From Altererythrobacter sp. B11 (GTDB lineage Bacteria; Pseudomonadota; Alphaproteobacteria; Sphingomonadales; Sphingomonadaceae): 64,000 nt of DNA. The position numbers were made by a program, and so were the translations under genes. Under the pieces are notes generated by a model that saw only the letters and a program-made list of their open reading frames with translations, ran no database searches and was not told the DNA's origin. Shown piece by piece: positions 1 to 9,784 of the stretch (position 1 is its first letter; every line of letters begins with the position of its first letter). The stretch spans positions 2,517,001 through 2,581,000 of the forward strand of contig NZ_AP018498.1 in assembly GCF_003569745.1 (NCBI RefSeq). The letters are read 5' to 3'.

Positions 1-381
1 CGGAGCACCGCCGACATCGACGAAACGCGAGATATTGATCGACTTGCCTTGGTTGAGCGTCTCGATCTGAGCGAGTTCCTCAGCATTGGATTCCACCAGA
101 TCCGCAAATCGCAGAAGCAGCCGCTCCCGCTCCGCGGGAGCAATGGCGGACCACACGCCGCTCTCAAACGCCTTATAGGCCGCGCGCACCGCCTGATCGA
201 CGTCATCAGTCGACGCATTGGCGACCGTGGCAATCGGCTCTCCGGTTGCCGGATCAAACACATTGATCCGTTCTTGGCTCGTTGCCGCCCGCCAGTCGCC
301 ATCGATGAACAGCCCATGATCATGACCAATGAATGCGGAGACCGCACCGAGCGGCGTCACATAGGATTGCGCAGTTGCCAT
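1..381 (-). CDS. Aldehyde dehydrogenase, N-terminal part (probable phenylacetaldehyde dehydrogenase)
   Basis: The first 127 codons of an NAD(P)-dependent aldehyde dehydrogenase; the rest, including the catalytic Cys, lies beyond the left edge. The start at 381 follows a clear AAGGAGAG ribosome site. The visible part has the family's N-terminal features: GLFIDGDWR near residue 24, then VFDPATGEPIATV and a helical stretch ending in ETLNQGKSI. It lies 12 bp after the hydratase/dehydrogenase fusion in the paa operon, so oxidation of phenylacetaldehyde to phenylacetate (StyD/FeaB-like) is the likely role. That substrate is inferred from context; the sequence shows only the family. Confidence 0.8.
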   Translation of the reverse strand, partial: MATAQSYVTPLGAVSAFIGHDHGLFIDGDWRAATSQERINVFDPATGEPIATVANASTDDVDQAVRAAYKAFESGVWSAIAPAERERLLLRFADLVESNAEELAQIETLNQGKSINISRFVDVGGAP

Positions 382-393
382 GATAGTCTCTCC

Positions 394-2469
394 TTAAGCT
401 GCATCTTTATCCGTGGATTTACCGATGCCCGGCGGCTCGATGGCACCGGGATGACCGACATCCGGCCACCATCGGCCAAATGGTCCCGCCGCATAGCGCC
501 GGATGGCCGCGAGACCCGCCTCGCCGGTCTCGCGCAAATAGAAGATGGGTCCACCGCGATGACGGGGAAATCCATAACCATTGACATATACGACATCGAC
601 ATCGCCCGGGCGCGCCGCGATTCCCTCTTTGACGATCTGCAAGCCTTCGGCAGCGGCTGCAAAGATGCACCGCTCGACGATTTCCTCCGGGTCGATGGAG
701 CGCGGTGAAACGGCAAATTCCTTGCGCGCGGCCGCTACGATGTCAGCGACGTCGGCATTTTCGCCATCGACCTTGCCGCTCGCATATCGATAGAAACCAA
801 CGGCCGTTTTTCGGCCCAGGAACCCACATGAGACCAGGCCATCGTGCACGCGAAATGCCGCCGGCTCGTAAGCACCGGGCTCCATGGCCTGCCGGCCCTT
901 ATGGCCGATATCGATCCCGGACAGATCGGCGACCGCAAATGGCCCCATCGCCATGCCAAAGTCCGTAAGAGCTGTGTCGATCTGCGAAGGCGTTGCCCCC
1001 TCAAGCAGCAACAGCCCTGCCTCGCGATTATAGGCGCGGAGCATTCGGTTGCCGATGAAGCCGTGGCAGACACCTGCGACGACCGGAACCTTCCCCGTTC
1101 GACGAGCGAAAGCTAATGCGGTGGCCAATACCGTCGGATCGGTTTCCCGCCCGCGAACGATCTCCAGGAGTTTCATGACGTTGGCCGGGCTGAAATAGTG
1201 GAGCCCCAGGACCTGACTAGGTCGGCTCGTCACGGCCGCGATGGCGTCGATATCGAGATAGGAGGTATTTGTTGCAAGGATCGCGTCCGACCGCGCGATG
1301 GCATCAAGGCTCTTGAAGATGGCATCCTTGACATCCATCGTCTCGAAGGCTGCTTCGATGATAAGATCGGCATTCGCCAACAGGTCATAGCCCGTGGCGC
1401 CGGTGATGCTGTTACGGCGCTCGTCAGCCACGTCATTCGACAGACGATTTCGGGCTACGGCCTCGCCATAAGCTCTTGCGATGCGGTCCAGGCCGGCGCC
1501 GAGGGCGGCCTCCGTCTGTTCGACAAGGACGACCGGGATGCCGGCGTCTGCCACGCTCATTGCAATCCCCGCACCCATGGTGCCGGCGCCAATGACGCCG
1601 ACGCGTTCAATAGAGCGCGGCGCTTCCGCCGGACCTTTTGCCGCTTCTCGTTCAGCGAAAAAGATGTGGCGTAAAGCTGCGGCCTGGGAGCCCGACCGCA
1701 GTTCGAGGAACCGCGCGCGCTCTTCAGCGACACCAACATCGTAGGGCGACTGCAGCGCTTTCGCGACGAGATCGATAGCGACACCTGGGGCGATGGCACC
1801 GCGGGATTTTTTCACGGTCTCCGCCTTCAACAGCGCCAGGTCCTCGATCGCATCGGGCGAGGGCTCCACATTCCGTTCCGACAAGCGCCGCTCATCCAGC
1901 GGCTGTCCCGCAAGGGACCGGGCGTGACCGAGGGCCGCGACGTCGATCGGCTGGTCGGCGATCCAGTCGATCAAGCCGGTCCGCAGCGCGCTCGCTGCAT
2001 CGAGAGATTTGCCGGTGGCAACCATATCTGCGGCAAGCATTGGGTCGATCAGTCGCGGCAGACGCTGTGTCCCGCCGGCGCCTGGGACGATGCCGAGGGT
2101 CGTTTCGGGCAGCCCGAACCGCGCCCCCGCCTCGGCCAGTCGATAGTGGCAAGCAAGGGCGACCTCTAGGCCGCCGCCCAGTGCCTGCCCTGCGATCGCG
2201 GCGATGACAGGTTTTGCCGAAGCCTCGATGGTCTCGACCACCTCGGGAAGATGGGGCGGTTCGGGCGGTTTGCCGAACTCCCGAATGTCCGCGCCGGCAA
2301 TGAAACTTGCACCGGCGCCTGTAAGGACGATGGCATCGACGTCATCGCTCGCACCGCGGGCGATCCCCTCGATCAGGCCGCGACGTTCGATTTTCGACAA
2401 GGCATTTACCGGAGGATTGTCGACCCTCAGAACAAGGATCCTGCCGATGATATCCTGATGAACGGGCAT
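394..2469 (-). CDS. Fused enoyl-CoA hydratase / 3-hydroxyacyl-CoA dehydrogenase of the phenylacetate operon
   Basis: A 691-residue two-domain beta-oxidation enzyme. Residues 1 to about 190 are a crotonase domain (oxyanion segment GASFIAGADIREFG, then ETTLGIVPGAGGTQRLPRL). From about 285 there is an NAD-binding 3-hydroxyacyl-CoA dehydrogenase domain (GVIGAGTMGAGIA, then LGLHYFSPA containing the catalytic His), followed by a duplicated C-terminal dehydrogenase region. The length fits FadJ/PaaH-like fusions. Since no separate paaF or paaH lies in this cluster, it probably carries out both steps from 2,3-dehydroadipyl-CoA to 3-oxoadipyl-CoA. It sits between the EthD-like gene (6 bp away) and the aldehyde dehydrogenase (12 bp). 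The family is certain; the substrate is inferred. Confidence 0.9.
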   Translation of the reverse strand: MPVHQDIIGRILVLRVDNPPVNALSKIERRGLIEGIARGASDDVDAIVLTGAGASFIAGADIREFGKPPEPPHLPEVVETIEASAKPVIAAIAGQALGGGLEVALACHYRLAEAGARFGLPETTLGIVPGAGGTQRLPRLIDPMLAADMVATGKSLDAASALRTGLIDWIADQPIDVAALGHARSLAGQPLDERRLSERNVEPSPDAIEDLALLKAETVKKSRGAIAPGVAIDLVAKALQSPYDVGVAEERARFLELRSGSQAAALRHIFFAEREAAKGPAEAPRSIERVGVIGAGTMGAGIAMSVADAGIPVVLVEQTEAALGAGLDRIARAYGEAVARNRLSNDVADERRNSITGATGYDLLANADLIIEAAFETMDVKDAIFKSLDAIARSDAILATNTSYLDIDAIAAVTSRPSQVLGLHYFSPANVMKLLEIVRGRETDPTVLATALAFARRTGKVPVVAGVCHGFIGNRMLRAYNREAGLLLLEGATPSQIDTALTDFGMAMGPFAVADLSGIDIGHKGRQAMEPGAYEPAAFRVHDGLVSCGFLGRKTAVGFYRYASGKVDGENADVADIVAAARKEFAVSPRSIDPEEIVERCIFAAAAEGLQIVKEGIAARPGDVDVVYVNGYGFPRHRGGPIFYLRETGEAGLAAIRRYAAGPFGRWWPDVGHPGAIEPPGIGKSTDKDAA

Positions 2470-2475
2470 AGTGAA

Positions 2476-2781
2476 TCAAGCGCCCAGCGTGTGGCCGGTC
2501 ATGACCGTCAAGATCCCAGGCGCAAATGCGACCGCGTCAGCGCCAACGGCAGCATTTTCATCGCTTTTCATGGCGGTTTTGAAGCTGTCCGCATCAGCGA
2601 AATAGAGCTCAGCCAGGAGAAAATTGCCCTCCTCGCCCATCAATGTGCGGTCAATCCGCGTGACTTCAGTCTTCAACAGCCCGGGTATCTTATCGACCAA
2701 CGGCAGATGGACGGAATCATAGTGAGCGAAGAATGCCGTCTCATCGGCCGGAATTTTATAGAGCGCCATCAGCTTATGCAT
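2476..2781 (-). CDS. Small EthD-like (dimeric alpha+beta barrel) protein
   Basis: A 101-residue protein beginning MHKLMALYKIP, with the EthD-family pattern: a YK-P strand, a HYDSVHLPLVDKIPGL segment, and a C-terminal FAPGILTVMTG. The start at 2781 is chosen because AGGAGA lies just upstream; a longer frame extends into paaK and has no ribosome site. EthD-like proteins are small dimeric ferredoxin-fold proteins, some needed for cytochrome P450 or ring-cleavage pathways, with mostly unknown chemistry. It sits inside the paa operon between paaK and the hydratase/dehydrogenase fusion, so an accessory role in phenylacetyl-CoA breakdown is likely but undemonstrated. Confidence 0.75.
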   Translation of the reverse strand: MHKLMALYKIPADETAFFAHYDSVHLPLVDKIPGLLKTEVTRIDRTLMGEEGNFLLAELYFADADSFKTAMKSDENAAVGADAVAFAPGILTVMTGHTLGA

Positions 2782-2803
2782 GGTCCGGATTCTCCTGGGG
2801 AAA

Positions 2804-4099
2804 TTACGCCTTAGGCCGCAAGTCGAGCACCCGCGTGGCCTTGCCACCGGATCGCACGAGCGAACCTGCCGGTTGGATATCGACCGCGACCGTGATGCCG
2901 ATCATGGTCTTGATCCGTTCGGCGAGGCGCTTGCCATCACGCGCGCATTCGTTGTCGCCGATGCCCGCCCGCCCTTCGACAAGCAGTTTCACCTGATCCA
3001 TCCGGCTCGGGCGTGTAATCTCGATCAGATAGTGGGGAGCAAGCGCAGCGCAGTTGAGAATATGTTCCTCGATCTGTGTCGGAAACACATTCACCCCCCG
3101 AATGATCATCATGTCGTCGGATCGACCGGTGATTTTTGCCATACGGCGCATCGTGCGCGATGTGCCCGGCAGGAGGCGGGTGAGATCACGCGTACGATAG
3201 CGGATGACGGGCATAGCCTCCTTGGTGAGGGAGGTGAAGACAAGCTCACCCTCCTCCCCGTCAGGGACGACCTGGCCCGTCGTCGGATCGATGATCTCCG
3301 GGTAGAAATGGTCCTCCCAGATCGTGGGACCGTCCTTTGACTCAGCACACTCCTGCGCTACGCCCGGTCCCATGATTTCTGACAGGCCGTAGATGTCCAC
3401 CGCGCTGATGTTGAACGCCTGCTCAATCTCGGCGCGCATCGCTTCTGTCCACGGCTCAGCCCCGAAAATGCCGGTCTTGAGCGAAGTGGTTGCAGGATCG
3501 ATGCCCTGTCGCCGGAACTCATCGAGGATCGACAGCATATAGCTGGGCGTCACCATGATCAGATCGGGGCGAAAGTCGCCGATCAGCTGGACCTGTTTTT
3601 CGGTCTGCCCTCCTGACATCGGAATAACGGCGCAACCGAGGGCCTCGGCGCCATAATGGGCACCAAGGCCGCCGGTGAAAAGCCCATAGCCATAGGCGAT
3701 GTGGACCTTCATTCCCGGCCGTCCGCCGGCCGCATGGATCGAGCGCGCGACGACGCCGGACCAGATTTCGATATCTCGCCGGGTATAACCTACGACCGTG
3801 GGTCTGCCGGTTGTTCCTGAGGACGCGTGGATTCGCGAAAGTCTTTCCTGCGGAACGGCGAAAAATCCGAACGGATAGGCGTCGCGCAAATCGGCTTTGG
3901 TCGTAAACGGGAAGCGGGCAAGATCCTCGAGCGAGTGAAGGTCATCGGGATGAACGCCTGCGGCATCGAATTTCGCGCGATAGCGCGGATTTCCTTCATA
4001 GGCATGACGCACCGACCAGCGAAGTCGCTCGAGCTGAAGCGCGCGCAGCTCGTCGACAGAAGCGGTCTCAATAGGTTCAAGTGCAAGCGCGGTGGCCAT
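2804..4099 (-). CDS. paaK: Phenylacetate-CoA ligase
   Basis: An AMP-forming ligase that activates phenylacetate with ATP and CoA in the cytoplasm, committing it to the aerobic CoA-bound pathway. The 431-residue length matches PaaK. The adenylate-forming phosphate loop HASSGTTGRPTVVGYT is at about residue 91; YGYGLFTGGLGAHYG, GLSEIMGPGVA and YRTRDLTRLLPG are further PaaK signatures, and the C-terminal lid holds the GRSDDMMIIRGVNVFPTQIE motif. It is preceded by a good GGAGAGG-type site and followed closely by the EthD-like gene. Operon partners paaZ and paaG upstream confirm the role. Confidence 0.97.
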   Translation of the reverse strand: MATALALEPIETASVDELRALQLERLRWSVRHAYEGNPRYRAKFDAAGVHPDDLHSLEDLARFPFTTKADLRDAYPFGFFAVPQERLSRIHASSGTTGRPTVVGYTRRDIEIWSGVVARSIHAAGGRPGMKVHIAYGYGLFTGGLGAHYGAEALGCAVIPMSGGQTEKQVQLIGDFRPDLIMVTPSYMLSILDEFRRQGIDPATTSLKTGIFGAEPWTEAMRAEIEQAFNISAVDIYGLSEIMGPGVAQECAESKDGPTIWEDHFYPEIIDPTTGQVVPDGEEGELVFTSLTKEAMPVIRYRTRDLTRLLPGTSRTMRRMAKITGRSDDMMIIRGVNVFPTQIEEHILNCAALAPHYLIEITRPSRMDQVKLLVEGRAGIGDNECARDGKRLAERIKTMIGITVAVDIQPAGSLVRSGGKATRVLDLRPKA

Positions 4100-4123
4100 T
4101 TTTCCTCTCCTTCTTCTCGGCGC

Positions 4124-6154
4124 TCAGACCGCGTTCATCGTCAGCAGATCATAGGTCGCAACCAGTTCGTCGTCCTGGTTCGTGACATCGACGTGCCAGC
4201 GAACCTCGCCCATCTCCGGGGTCTTGAGCGACTTGGATTTGGCCGTCAGGACAGCCTTCATGCTGTCCCCCGGCTTCAGGGGTTTGACGAAACGCAGCCC
4301 CTCGAGCCCGTAGTTGGCGAGCACCGGTCCGGGTGCGGGATCGACGAACAGGCCCGCAGCGAACGACAGAATGAGATAACCATGCGCCACGCGTCCGCCG
4401 AAGATCGGGCTTTTCGATGCCGCTTCCTCATCCATGTGCGCGTAGAAGGTGTCGCCCGTGAAGTGTGCGAAATGCTCGATGTCGTCGAGCGACACCGTCC
4501 TCGCCGCGGTTCGGATGCCGTAGCCCGGCTCGATCTCGCCAAATGTCAGCCGGAATGGATGGCGATCTCCTTCGACCGTCGGCGCGCCCGGCAGTTGCTG
4601 ATGGATGGCTTGGGACAGCAGCGCCGGGCTGCCCTGCAGCGCGGTGCGCTGCATATAATGTTTTACGCCGCGAATGCCGCCCATTTCCTCGCCGCCGCCA
4701 GCCCGGCCAGGGCCACCGTGGACGAGGACAGGGAGGGGCGATCCGTGCCCGGTCGACTCTTTGGCGCAGTCCCGATCAAGGAAAAGGATGCGGCCATGCC
4801 AAGCGCCGCCGGCCAGGATCACGTCTTGAGCCACGGCGGGGTCGTGGGTCACGACCGAGAGCGCGAGCGAGCCCATGCCGCGATTTGCCAACGCAATCGC
4901 ATCGTCGATACCGTCATAGGGCATCAGCGTCGAAACCGGGCCGAAGGCCTCGACTTCGTGGATGGCGGTAGCCTCCCAGGGCGTATCGGTTCGCAGCAGG
5001 ATGGGCGAGATGAAGGCGCCTCCACCCAAGCCTTCGCCCGCAAGAGCAACCTCGTCGGGGTTTCCGAAGACGATTGGCGCCACCTTTGCCAGCTCGGCGA
5101 TTCTTGAACGTACGTCGAGTAACTGGCCGCGACTGGCGAGAGCGCCCATCCGCACAGTTTCATCGCGCGGGTCGCCGACCTTGATCTTGGCGAGCCGCGC
5201 AGACAACGCTTCTTGCGCGGCGTCGATCAGGTTGGCGGGGACAAGGGCGCGGCGGATGGCGGTGCATTTCTGCCCAGCCTTCACTGTCATTTCCTTTGCC
5301 ACTTCCTTGACGAACAAATCGAACTCGGGCGTGTCGGGTGTCGCGTCGGGACCGAGGATGGACGCGTTGAGAGAATCCCGCTCGGCCGTGAAACGTACCG
5401 ACTCGCGTGCGATCACGGGGTGGCTTTGCAGTAGCATGGCCGTACGCGCCGAGCCGGTGAAGGCGACGACATCCTGAGCGGTCAGATACTCGAACAGGTC
5501 GCCGGTTTTGCCCGAGATGAGCTGCAGAGCGCCCGTAGGAAGAACGCCGGATTCAATCATGATCCGGAAGGCTGCCTCGGCGATATAACCCGTTGATTGG
5601 GCGGGCTTGACGATGGCCGGCACGCCGGCGAGCAGTGTGGGCCCGAGTTTCTCGAGCATTCCCCAGATCGGGAAATTGAAGGCGTTGATGTGAACGGCAA
5701 CGCCCTGCAGTGACGTATAGACATGCTGCCCGACGAACGTCCCGGCGCGACCGAGCAATTCCGTGTCACCGTCGATCAGCAGCCGCTCATTCGGGAGTTC
5801 GCGCCGCCCCTTGGACGCATAGGCGAACAGCGTCCCTGCCCCGCCCTCGATGTCGATCCAGCTGTCCGAACGTGTCGCCCCGCTCGGGTAGGAAAGCTCG
5901 TAAAGCTCTTCCTTTCGCGCCATGACCGCCTGCGCCAGCGCCTTGAGCATCGCCGCGCGCTCATGGAAGGTCATTGCGCGCAGGGCGGGGCCACCGGTTG
6001 CCCGTGCAAAACGGAGCATGGCGCTGAAATCGATCCCGTCGCTCCCGACCTCGGCGACGACCTCGCCCGTGACGGCGGAAGCGACGGCTTCGAGGCCAGT
6101 CGAACTTGTGTACCAATGCCCTTCGGCGAAACTCTGAACGGCGCGAACGGTCAT
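4124..6154 (-). CDS. paaZ: Bifunctional oxepin-CoA hydrolase / 3-oxo-5,6-dehydrosuberyl-CoA semialdehyde dehydrogenase
   Basis: PaaZ opens the oxepin-CoA ring and oxidises the resulting aldehyde. The 676-residue protein has an N-terminal aldehyde dehydrogenase domain (residues 1 to about 520) with catalytic Cys in GQKCTAIRR and general-base Glu in [11 protein letters not shown], then a MaoC-type R-hydratase domain with [15 protein letters not shown] and [12 protein letters not shown]. Both activities therefore look intact. The start at 6154 (MTVRAVQSF) follows AAGGAG; a longer open frame runs 46 codons into paaG and has no support. It is 22 bp downstream of paaG in the same operon. Confidence 0.97.
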   Translation of the reverse strand: MTVRAVQSFAEGHWYTSSTGLEAVASAVTGEVVAEVGSDGIDFSAMLRFARATGGPALRAMTFHERAAMLKALAQAVMARKEELYELSYPSGATRSDSWIDIEGGAGTLFAYASKGRRELPNERLLIDGDTELLGRAGTFVGQHVYTSLQGVAVHINAFNFPIWGMLEKLGPTLLAGVPAIVKPAQSTGYIAEAAFRIMIESGVLPTGALQLISGKTGDLFEYLTAQDVVAFTGSARTAMLLQSHPVIARESVRFTAERDSLNASILGPDATPDTPEFDLFVKEVAKEMTVKAGQKCTAIRRALVPANLIDAAQEALSARLAKIKVGDPRDETVRMGALASRGQLLDVRSRIAELAKVAPIVFGNPDEVALAGEGLGGGAFISPILLRTDTPWEATAIHEVEAFGPVSTLMPYDGIDDAIALANRGMGSLALSVVTHDPAVAQDVILAGGAWHGRILFLDRDCAKESTGHGSPLPVLVHGGPGRAGGGEEMGGIRGVKHYMQRTALQGSPALLSQAIHQQLPGAPTVEGDRHPFRLTFGEIEPGYGIRTAARTVSLDDIEHFAHFTGDTFYAHMDEEAASKSPIFGGRVAHGYLILSFAAGLFVDPAPGPVLANYGLEGLRFVKPLKPGDSMKAVLTAKSKSLKTPEMGEVRWHVDVTNQDDELVATYDLLTMNAV

Positions 6155-6176
6155 GACTCGAACTCCTTCTTGACCG

Positions 6177-6968
6177 TCAACGGCCCGTAAATGTTGGTTT
6201 GCGCTTTGCCGAAAAGGCCGCCACGCCCTCCGCATAGTCGTGGCTTTTGCCCAGGCGGCGCATGAGATCGCGCTCGTCGTCGAGCGCGGCATCGAGCGAT
6301 TTCAGCGAGGATTCCCGCAGGGCTCGCTTGGTCGCGGCCAACCCCGAGGTAGGGCCGTTCGCAAAACGTTCGGCGAGGGTAGCGACTTCGGCGTCCAAGG
6401 CGTCGTCATCGACGCAGCGCCAGATGAGACCCCAGGCCTCAGCCTGCGCGGCTGAGAGCGGATCGCCGGTAAGCGCCAAACCCAGCGCACGGGCCTGCCC
6501 TACCAGCCGCGGCAGAACCCAGGTTCCACCCGAATCCGGAATGAGGCCGATATTGGCGAAGGACTGAATGAATTTGGCGCTGCGTGCTGCAATGACGATA
6601 TCGCATGCCAATGCGATATTGGCGCCTGCGCCTGCCGCAACGCCGTTGACCGCGCAAATCACCGGCATGGGCAGGCCAGCGATGGTCCGGATCAGGGGTG
6701 CATAAAACCGCTCGACCGAGTCGCCCAGATCTACAGGCTCCGATCCGGGCGCAACAGCGCGGTCGCCCAGATCCTGCCCCGCGCAAAACCCTCGTCCCGC
6801 GCCGGTCAGCACCAGCGTTCGTATCGTATCGTCGCTGGCAACGATCCCCAAGGCGTCCGCAACCTCCTCATGCATTTGCACGGTGAAGCTGTTGAGGCGC
6901 TCGGGCCGGTTAAGCGTAAGGCGCGCGAGACCGTTCTGCGCTTCGAAAAGGATAGTTTGATAAGCCAT
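6177..6968 (-). CDS. paaG: 1,2-epoxyphenylacetyl-CoA isomerase
   Basis: A crotonase-family isomerase (263 residues) that converts ring-1,2-epoxyphenylacetyl-CoA to oxepin-CoA. The PaaG-specific IGLIPDSGGTWVLPRLVG segment, with Asp in place of the usual hydratase Glu, is present, together with GRGFCAGQDLGDR for the oxyanion hole and a C-terminal FSAKRKPTFTGR. The start at 6968 (MAYQTILF) has GGAGG eight bases upstream; six codons of extra open frame before it are ignored. It is the first gene of the minus-strand paa operon and is transcribed away from paaI. Confidence 0.95.
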   Translation of the reverse strand: MAYQTILFEAQNGLARLTLNRPERLNSFTVQMHEEVADALGIVASDDTIRTLVLTGAGRGFCAGQDLGDRAVAPGSEPVDLGDSVERFYAPLIRTIAGLPMPVICAVNGVAAGAGANIALACDIVIAARSAKFIQSFANIGLIPDSGGTWVLPRLVGQARALGLALTGDPLSAAQAEAWGLIWRCVDDDALDAEVATLAERFANGPTSGLAATKRALRESSLKSLDAALDDERDLMRRLGKSHDYAEGVAAFSAKRKPTFTGR

Positions 6969-6996
6969 GCATCCTCCGGCGGACATGCCGTCCTTA

Positions 6997-7022
6997 ATTC
7001 ATAGAATGGCCGGTCGAACAAT
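6997..7022. promoter_or_regulatory. Candidate weak PaaR-type operator between paaG and paaI
   Basis: The right half, GGTCGAACAAT, matches 9 of 11 bases of the right half of the stronger inverted repeat in front of paaA, with the same 4-base spacer. The left arm is degenerate (6 of 11 complementary). The site lies in the 91-bp divergent intergenic region, where a repressor could control both operons. This is inference from sequence similarity. Confidence 0.35.
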
Positions 7023-7059
7023 TATTGGCAAGTCCCATTTGCATCGCTACGATGGAATC

Positions 7060-7527
7060 ATGTTGAGCCGATGCCACACCCCTAAATCTCCCGCCGAATT
7101 GCTTGCCTGGCGCGTCGCGGTGCATCTGCTGTCGAAAGAGGGCACGGGCGCTGCCTGGGCGTTGACGCTTGAGGCCGCCGATGAGGGCATGAGCCGGGTT
7201 TCCATGCTGCTGACGCCCGCGATGCTGAACGGCCTTGGCACGGCTCATGGGGGAATGATTTTCTCGCTTGCCGACTCGGCGTTCGCCTACGCCTGTAATT
7301 CCCGCAACATCGCCGCCGTCGCGCAAAGCTGCGCCATCGCCTTTATCGATGCCGGACGTCCCGGCGAGCGACTCGTGGCCGAAGCGCACGAGATCGCGCT
7401 GCGTGGCCGGACGGGAAGCTACGTGATCACCGTAACGGGCGAGGACGGCCGCGTCGTCGCCACCATGCAGGGCCTCAGCCGATCACTTGGCAGGCCCGTA
7501 ATCGAAGGACTGCATTTCAATGACTGA
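7060..7527 (+). CDS. paaI: Phenylacetyl-CoA pathway hotdog thioesterase
   Basis: PaaI hydrolyses CoA thioesters that accumulate as dead-end products and so releases trapped CoA. The conserved core is clear: MLNGLGTAHGGMIFSLADSAFAYACNS contains the HGG substrate loop and the catalytic Asp region of this hotdog subfamily. The start is uncertain. ATG 7060 gives 155 residues, close to known PaaI, but its ribosome site is poor; earlier ATGs in the same frame reach back to the paaG start. The stop overlaps the paaJ start by 8 bp, suggesting translational coupling. Confidence 0.88.
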   Translation: MLSRCHTPKSPAELLAWRVAVHLLSKEGTGAAWALTLEAADEGMSRVSMLLTPAMLNGLGTAHGGMIFSLADSAFAYACNSRNIAAVAQSCAIAFIDAGRPGERLVAEAHEIALRGRTGSYVITVTGEDGRVVATMQGLSRSLGRPVIEGLHFND

Positions 7528-8722
7528 CGCATTCATCTGTGACGCGGCCAGAACGCCGATCGGCCGATATGGTGGCGCTTTGGCGCAGGTTCGCGCCGAT
7601 GACCTGGCTGCCATTCCGATTCGCGCGCTCAAGGAGCGTAATCCGCAGATCGACTGGAACGCCGTTGACGACGTCGTATTGGGCTGCGCCAATCAGGCTG
7701 GCGAAGACAATCGTGACGTTGCACGGATGGCAGCGCTCCTGGCCGGCCTCGGCGAAGGCGCTCCCGGCACCACGCTCAATCGTTTGTGTGGTTCAGGGCT
7801 CGATGCTGTCGCCTATGCCGCGCGTGCAATCCGGGCCGGCGAAGCCGACCTGATCGTCGCCGGCGGCGTCGAAAGCATGACGCGGGCGCCGTTCGTCAGC
7901 GGAAAAGCGCAAAGCGCTTATGCGCGCGAAGCGCAGATTTTCGACACGACCATAGGCTGGCGCTTCATCAACCCGCTGATGAAATCGCAATATGGTGTCG
8001 ATTCTATGCCGGAGACTGCGCAGAATGTTGCGGACGATTTTCAGGTCTCGCGGGAGGACCAGGATCGGTTCGCCGTCGAAAGTCAAGCGCGCGCCGCGCG
8101 CGCGCAGGAAAACGGCCGACTCGCCCGGGAGATCGTTCCGGTGATCATCCCGCAAAAGAAGGGGGATGCGCTTGTGGTCGATCGCGATGAACATCCACGC
8201 GCGACAAGCATGGAGGCGTTGGCCAAGCTCAAACCCATCGTCCGCCCTGACGGCAGCGTGACCGCCGGGAATGCAAGCGGCGTCAATGACGGCGCGGCTG
8301 CACTACTGATCGCTTCTAAGGACGGTGTGCAGAAATATGGGCTCACACCGACTGCCCGCATCGTCGGCATGGCCGTAGTGGGGGTCCCTCCCCGGATCAT
8401 GGGAATCGGACCAGCGCCCGCGACCAAGCGTCTCCTCGAGCGGACGGGAATAGCGTTGAAGGATATCGATGTCATCGAGCTCAACGAGGCGTTTGCCTCT
8501 CAGGGCCTCGCCGTGCTGCGACAGCTCGGCCTTCCCGACAATTCGGACCATGTCAACGCGAATGGCGGAGCAATTGCACTGGGGCATCCATTGGGGATGT
8601 CGGGCGCCCGCTTGGCGCAGTCGGCGGCGATAGAATTGGCGGATAAGGGCGCACGTTACGCGTTGTGCACCATGTGCATCGGCGTGGGTCAGGGCATTGC
8701 CATGCTACTCGCGCAACCTTGA
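7520..8722 (+). CDS. paaJ: 3-oxoadipyl-CoA/3-oxo-5,6-dehydrosuberyl-CoA thiolase
   Basis: A 400-residue thiolase that releases acetyl-CoA from 3-oxo-5,6-dehydrosuberyl-CoA and later splits 3-oxoadipyl-CoA. The active site is complete: nucleophilic Cys in [12 protein letters not shown], His in [14 protein letters not shown] and the second Cys in [10 protein letters not shown]. It starts inside the end of paaI. It is one of three close paralogues in the window; its position between paaI and paaA argues for the PaaJ role. A 65-bp gap holding an inverted repeat separates it from paaA. Confidence 0.93.
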   Translation: MTDAFICDAARTPIGRYGGALAQVRADDLAAIPIRALKERNPQIDWNAVDDVVLGCANQAGEDNRDVARMAALLAGLGEGAPGTTLNRLCGSGLDAVAYAARAIRAGEADLIVAGGVESMTRAPFVSGKAQSAYAREAQIFDTTIGWRFINPLMKSQYGVDSMPETAQNVADDFQVSREDQDRFAVESQARAARAQENGRLAREIVPVIIPQKKGDALVVDRDEHPRATSMEALAKLKPIVRPDGSVTAGNASGVNDGAAALLIASKDGVQKYGLTPTARIVGMAVVGVPPRIMGIGPAPATKRLLERTGIALKDIDVIELNEAFASQGLAVLRQLGLPDNSDHVNANGGAIALGHPLGMSGARLAQSAAIELADKGARYALCTMCIGVGQGIAMLLAQP

Positions 8723-8730
8723 TCCAACTT

Positions 8731-8756
8731 ATTAGTTGACCGAGTGGTCGATTAAT
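8731..8756. promoter_or_regulatory. Inverted repeat upstream of paaA, likely PaaR (TetR-family) operator
   Basis: ATTAGTTGACC and GGTCGATTAAT flank a 4-base spacer (GAGT); 9 of 11 arm positions are complementary. The GACC-N4-GGTC core resembles the palindromes bound by TetR-type PaaR repressors. It overlaps a possible TTGACC -35 box and ends 31 bp before paaA. A TetR regulator is encoded at the end of the same gene run. Binding is inferred. Confidence 0.65.
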
Positions 8757-8787
8757 AATATGCCGTTGCTCAAGGAGAACCCAAGCC

Positions 8788-9771
8788 ATGTATACGACCG
8801 AATTGCAGAGGGCCGATCCCACCGTTCGTAGTGTTGAGTCGGCGGAACTGACGGCTGCTTTCGAAGCGCGGGTTGCGGCGGACGAATTCATCGAGCCCAA
8901 GGACTGGATGCCCGAAGCCTACCGGCGAACATTGATCCGTCAGATCTCACAGCACGCCCATAGCGAAATCGTGGGAATGTTGCCGGAGGGCAACTGGATC
9001 ACCCGCGCTCCCTCACTGCGTCGTAAAGCCATCCTCCTCGCCAAGGTGCAGGACGAGGGCGGCCATGGCCTCTATCTTTATTCGGCCGCCGAGACACTGG
9101 GGGCAAGTCGCGCGGAGATGATCGATGCGCTCCATTCGGGGAAGGCGAAGTATAGCACGATCTTCAACTATCCCACGCCGACCTGGGCCGACATCGGCGC
9201 GATCGGGTGGCTGGTCGATGGCGCTGCGATCATGAACCAGGTTCCGCTCCAGCGGACCTCTTATGGCCCCTACGCTCGTGCCATGGTGCGGGTCTGCAAA
9301 GAGGAAAGCTTCCATCAGCGGCAGGGCTATGAAATCATGATGACGCTTGCGGCAGGTACGCCTGCACAGCGCCGCATGGCGCAAGACGCTCTCGACCGCT
9401 GGTGGTGGCCGGCCTTGATGATGTTCGGGCCGCCCGACGATCAGTCCCCGAATTCCGAACAATCGATGCGCTGGCGCATCAAGCGCGACACCAATGACGA
9501 ACTGCGGCAGAAGTTCGTGGACGCGACGGTTCCGCAGGCGGAACTGATCGGTCTCACGATTCCGGATGCTGATCTCCGGTGGAACGAAGCGCGCGGCGCC
9601 TATGATTTCGGCGCCATCGAATGGGAGGAGTTCTTCGCCGTTGTTCGCGGCGAGGGCCCTTGCGCGAAGGAGCGCATCGAGGCGCGACGCAAGGCATGGG
9701 ACGACGGTGCCTGGGTGCGTGATGCCGCCGACGCGCATGAAGTGAAGCGGCGCCAGCGCCTCGCAGCCTGA
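8788..9771 (+). CDS. paaA: Phenylacetyl-CoA epoxidase catalytic subunit A
   Basis: The diiron subunit of the PaaABC(D)E multicomponent monooxygenase that epoxidises the ring of phenylacetyl-CoA. The 327-residue length fits. Ferritin-like iron ligands are visible in [17 protein letters not shown] (E-x2-H type) and [12 protein letters not shown], with an earlier Glu around [15 protein letters not shown] lies nine bases before the ATG. It is the first gene of paaABCDE and lies directly downstream of the putative operator. Confidence 0.97.
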   Translation: MYTTELQRADPTVRSVESAELTAAFEARVAADEFIEPKDWMPEAYRRTLIRQISQHAHSEIVGMLPEGNWITRAPSLRRKAILLAKVQDEGGHGLYLYSAAETLGASRAEMIDALHSGKAKYSTIFNYPTPTWADIGAIGWLVDGAAIMNQVPLQRTSYGPYARAMVRVCKEESFHQRQGYEIMMTLAAGTPAQRRMAQDALDRWWWPALMMFGPPDDQSPNSEQSMRWRIKRDTNDELRQKFVDATVPQAELIGLTIPDADLRWNEARGAYDFGAIEWEEFFAVVRGEGPCAKERIEARRKAWDDGAWVRDAADAHEVKRRQRLAA

Positions 9772-9784
9772 TTGGAACACGATA

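Noticed and set aside
49-708. A 219-codon plus-strand open frame at the left end
   Set aside because: It runs antisense to the aldehyde dehydrogenase and the hydratase/dehydrogenase fusion, both with clear motifs and ribosome sites; its protein has no recognisable features.
3827-5107. A 426-codon plus-strand open frame
   Set aside because: Antisense to paaK and paaZ, with a low-complexity Arg-rich product; a GC-rich shadow.
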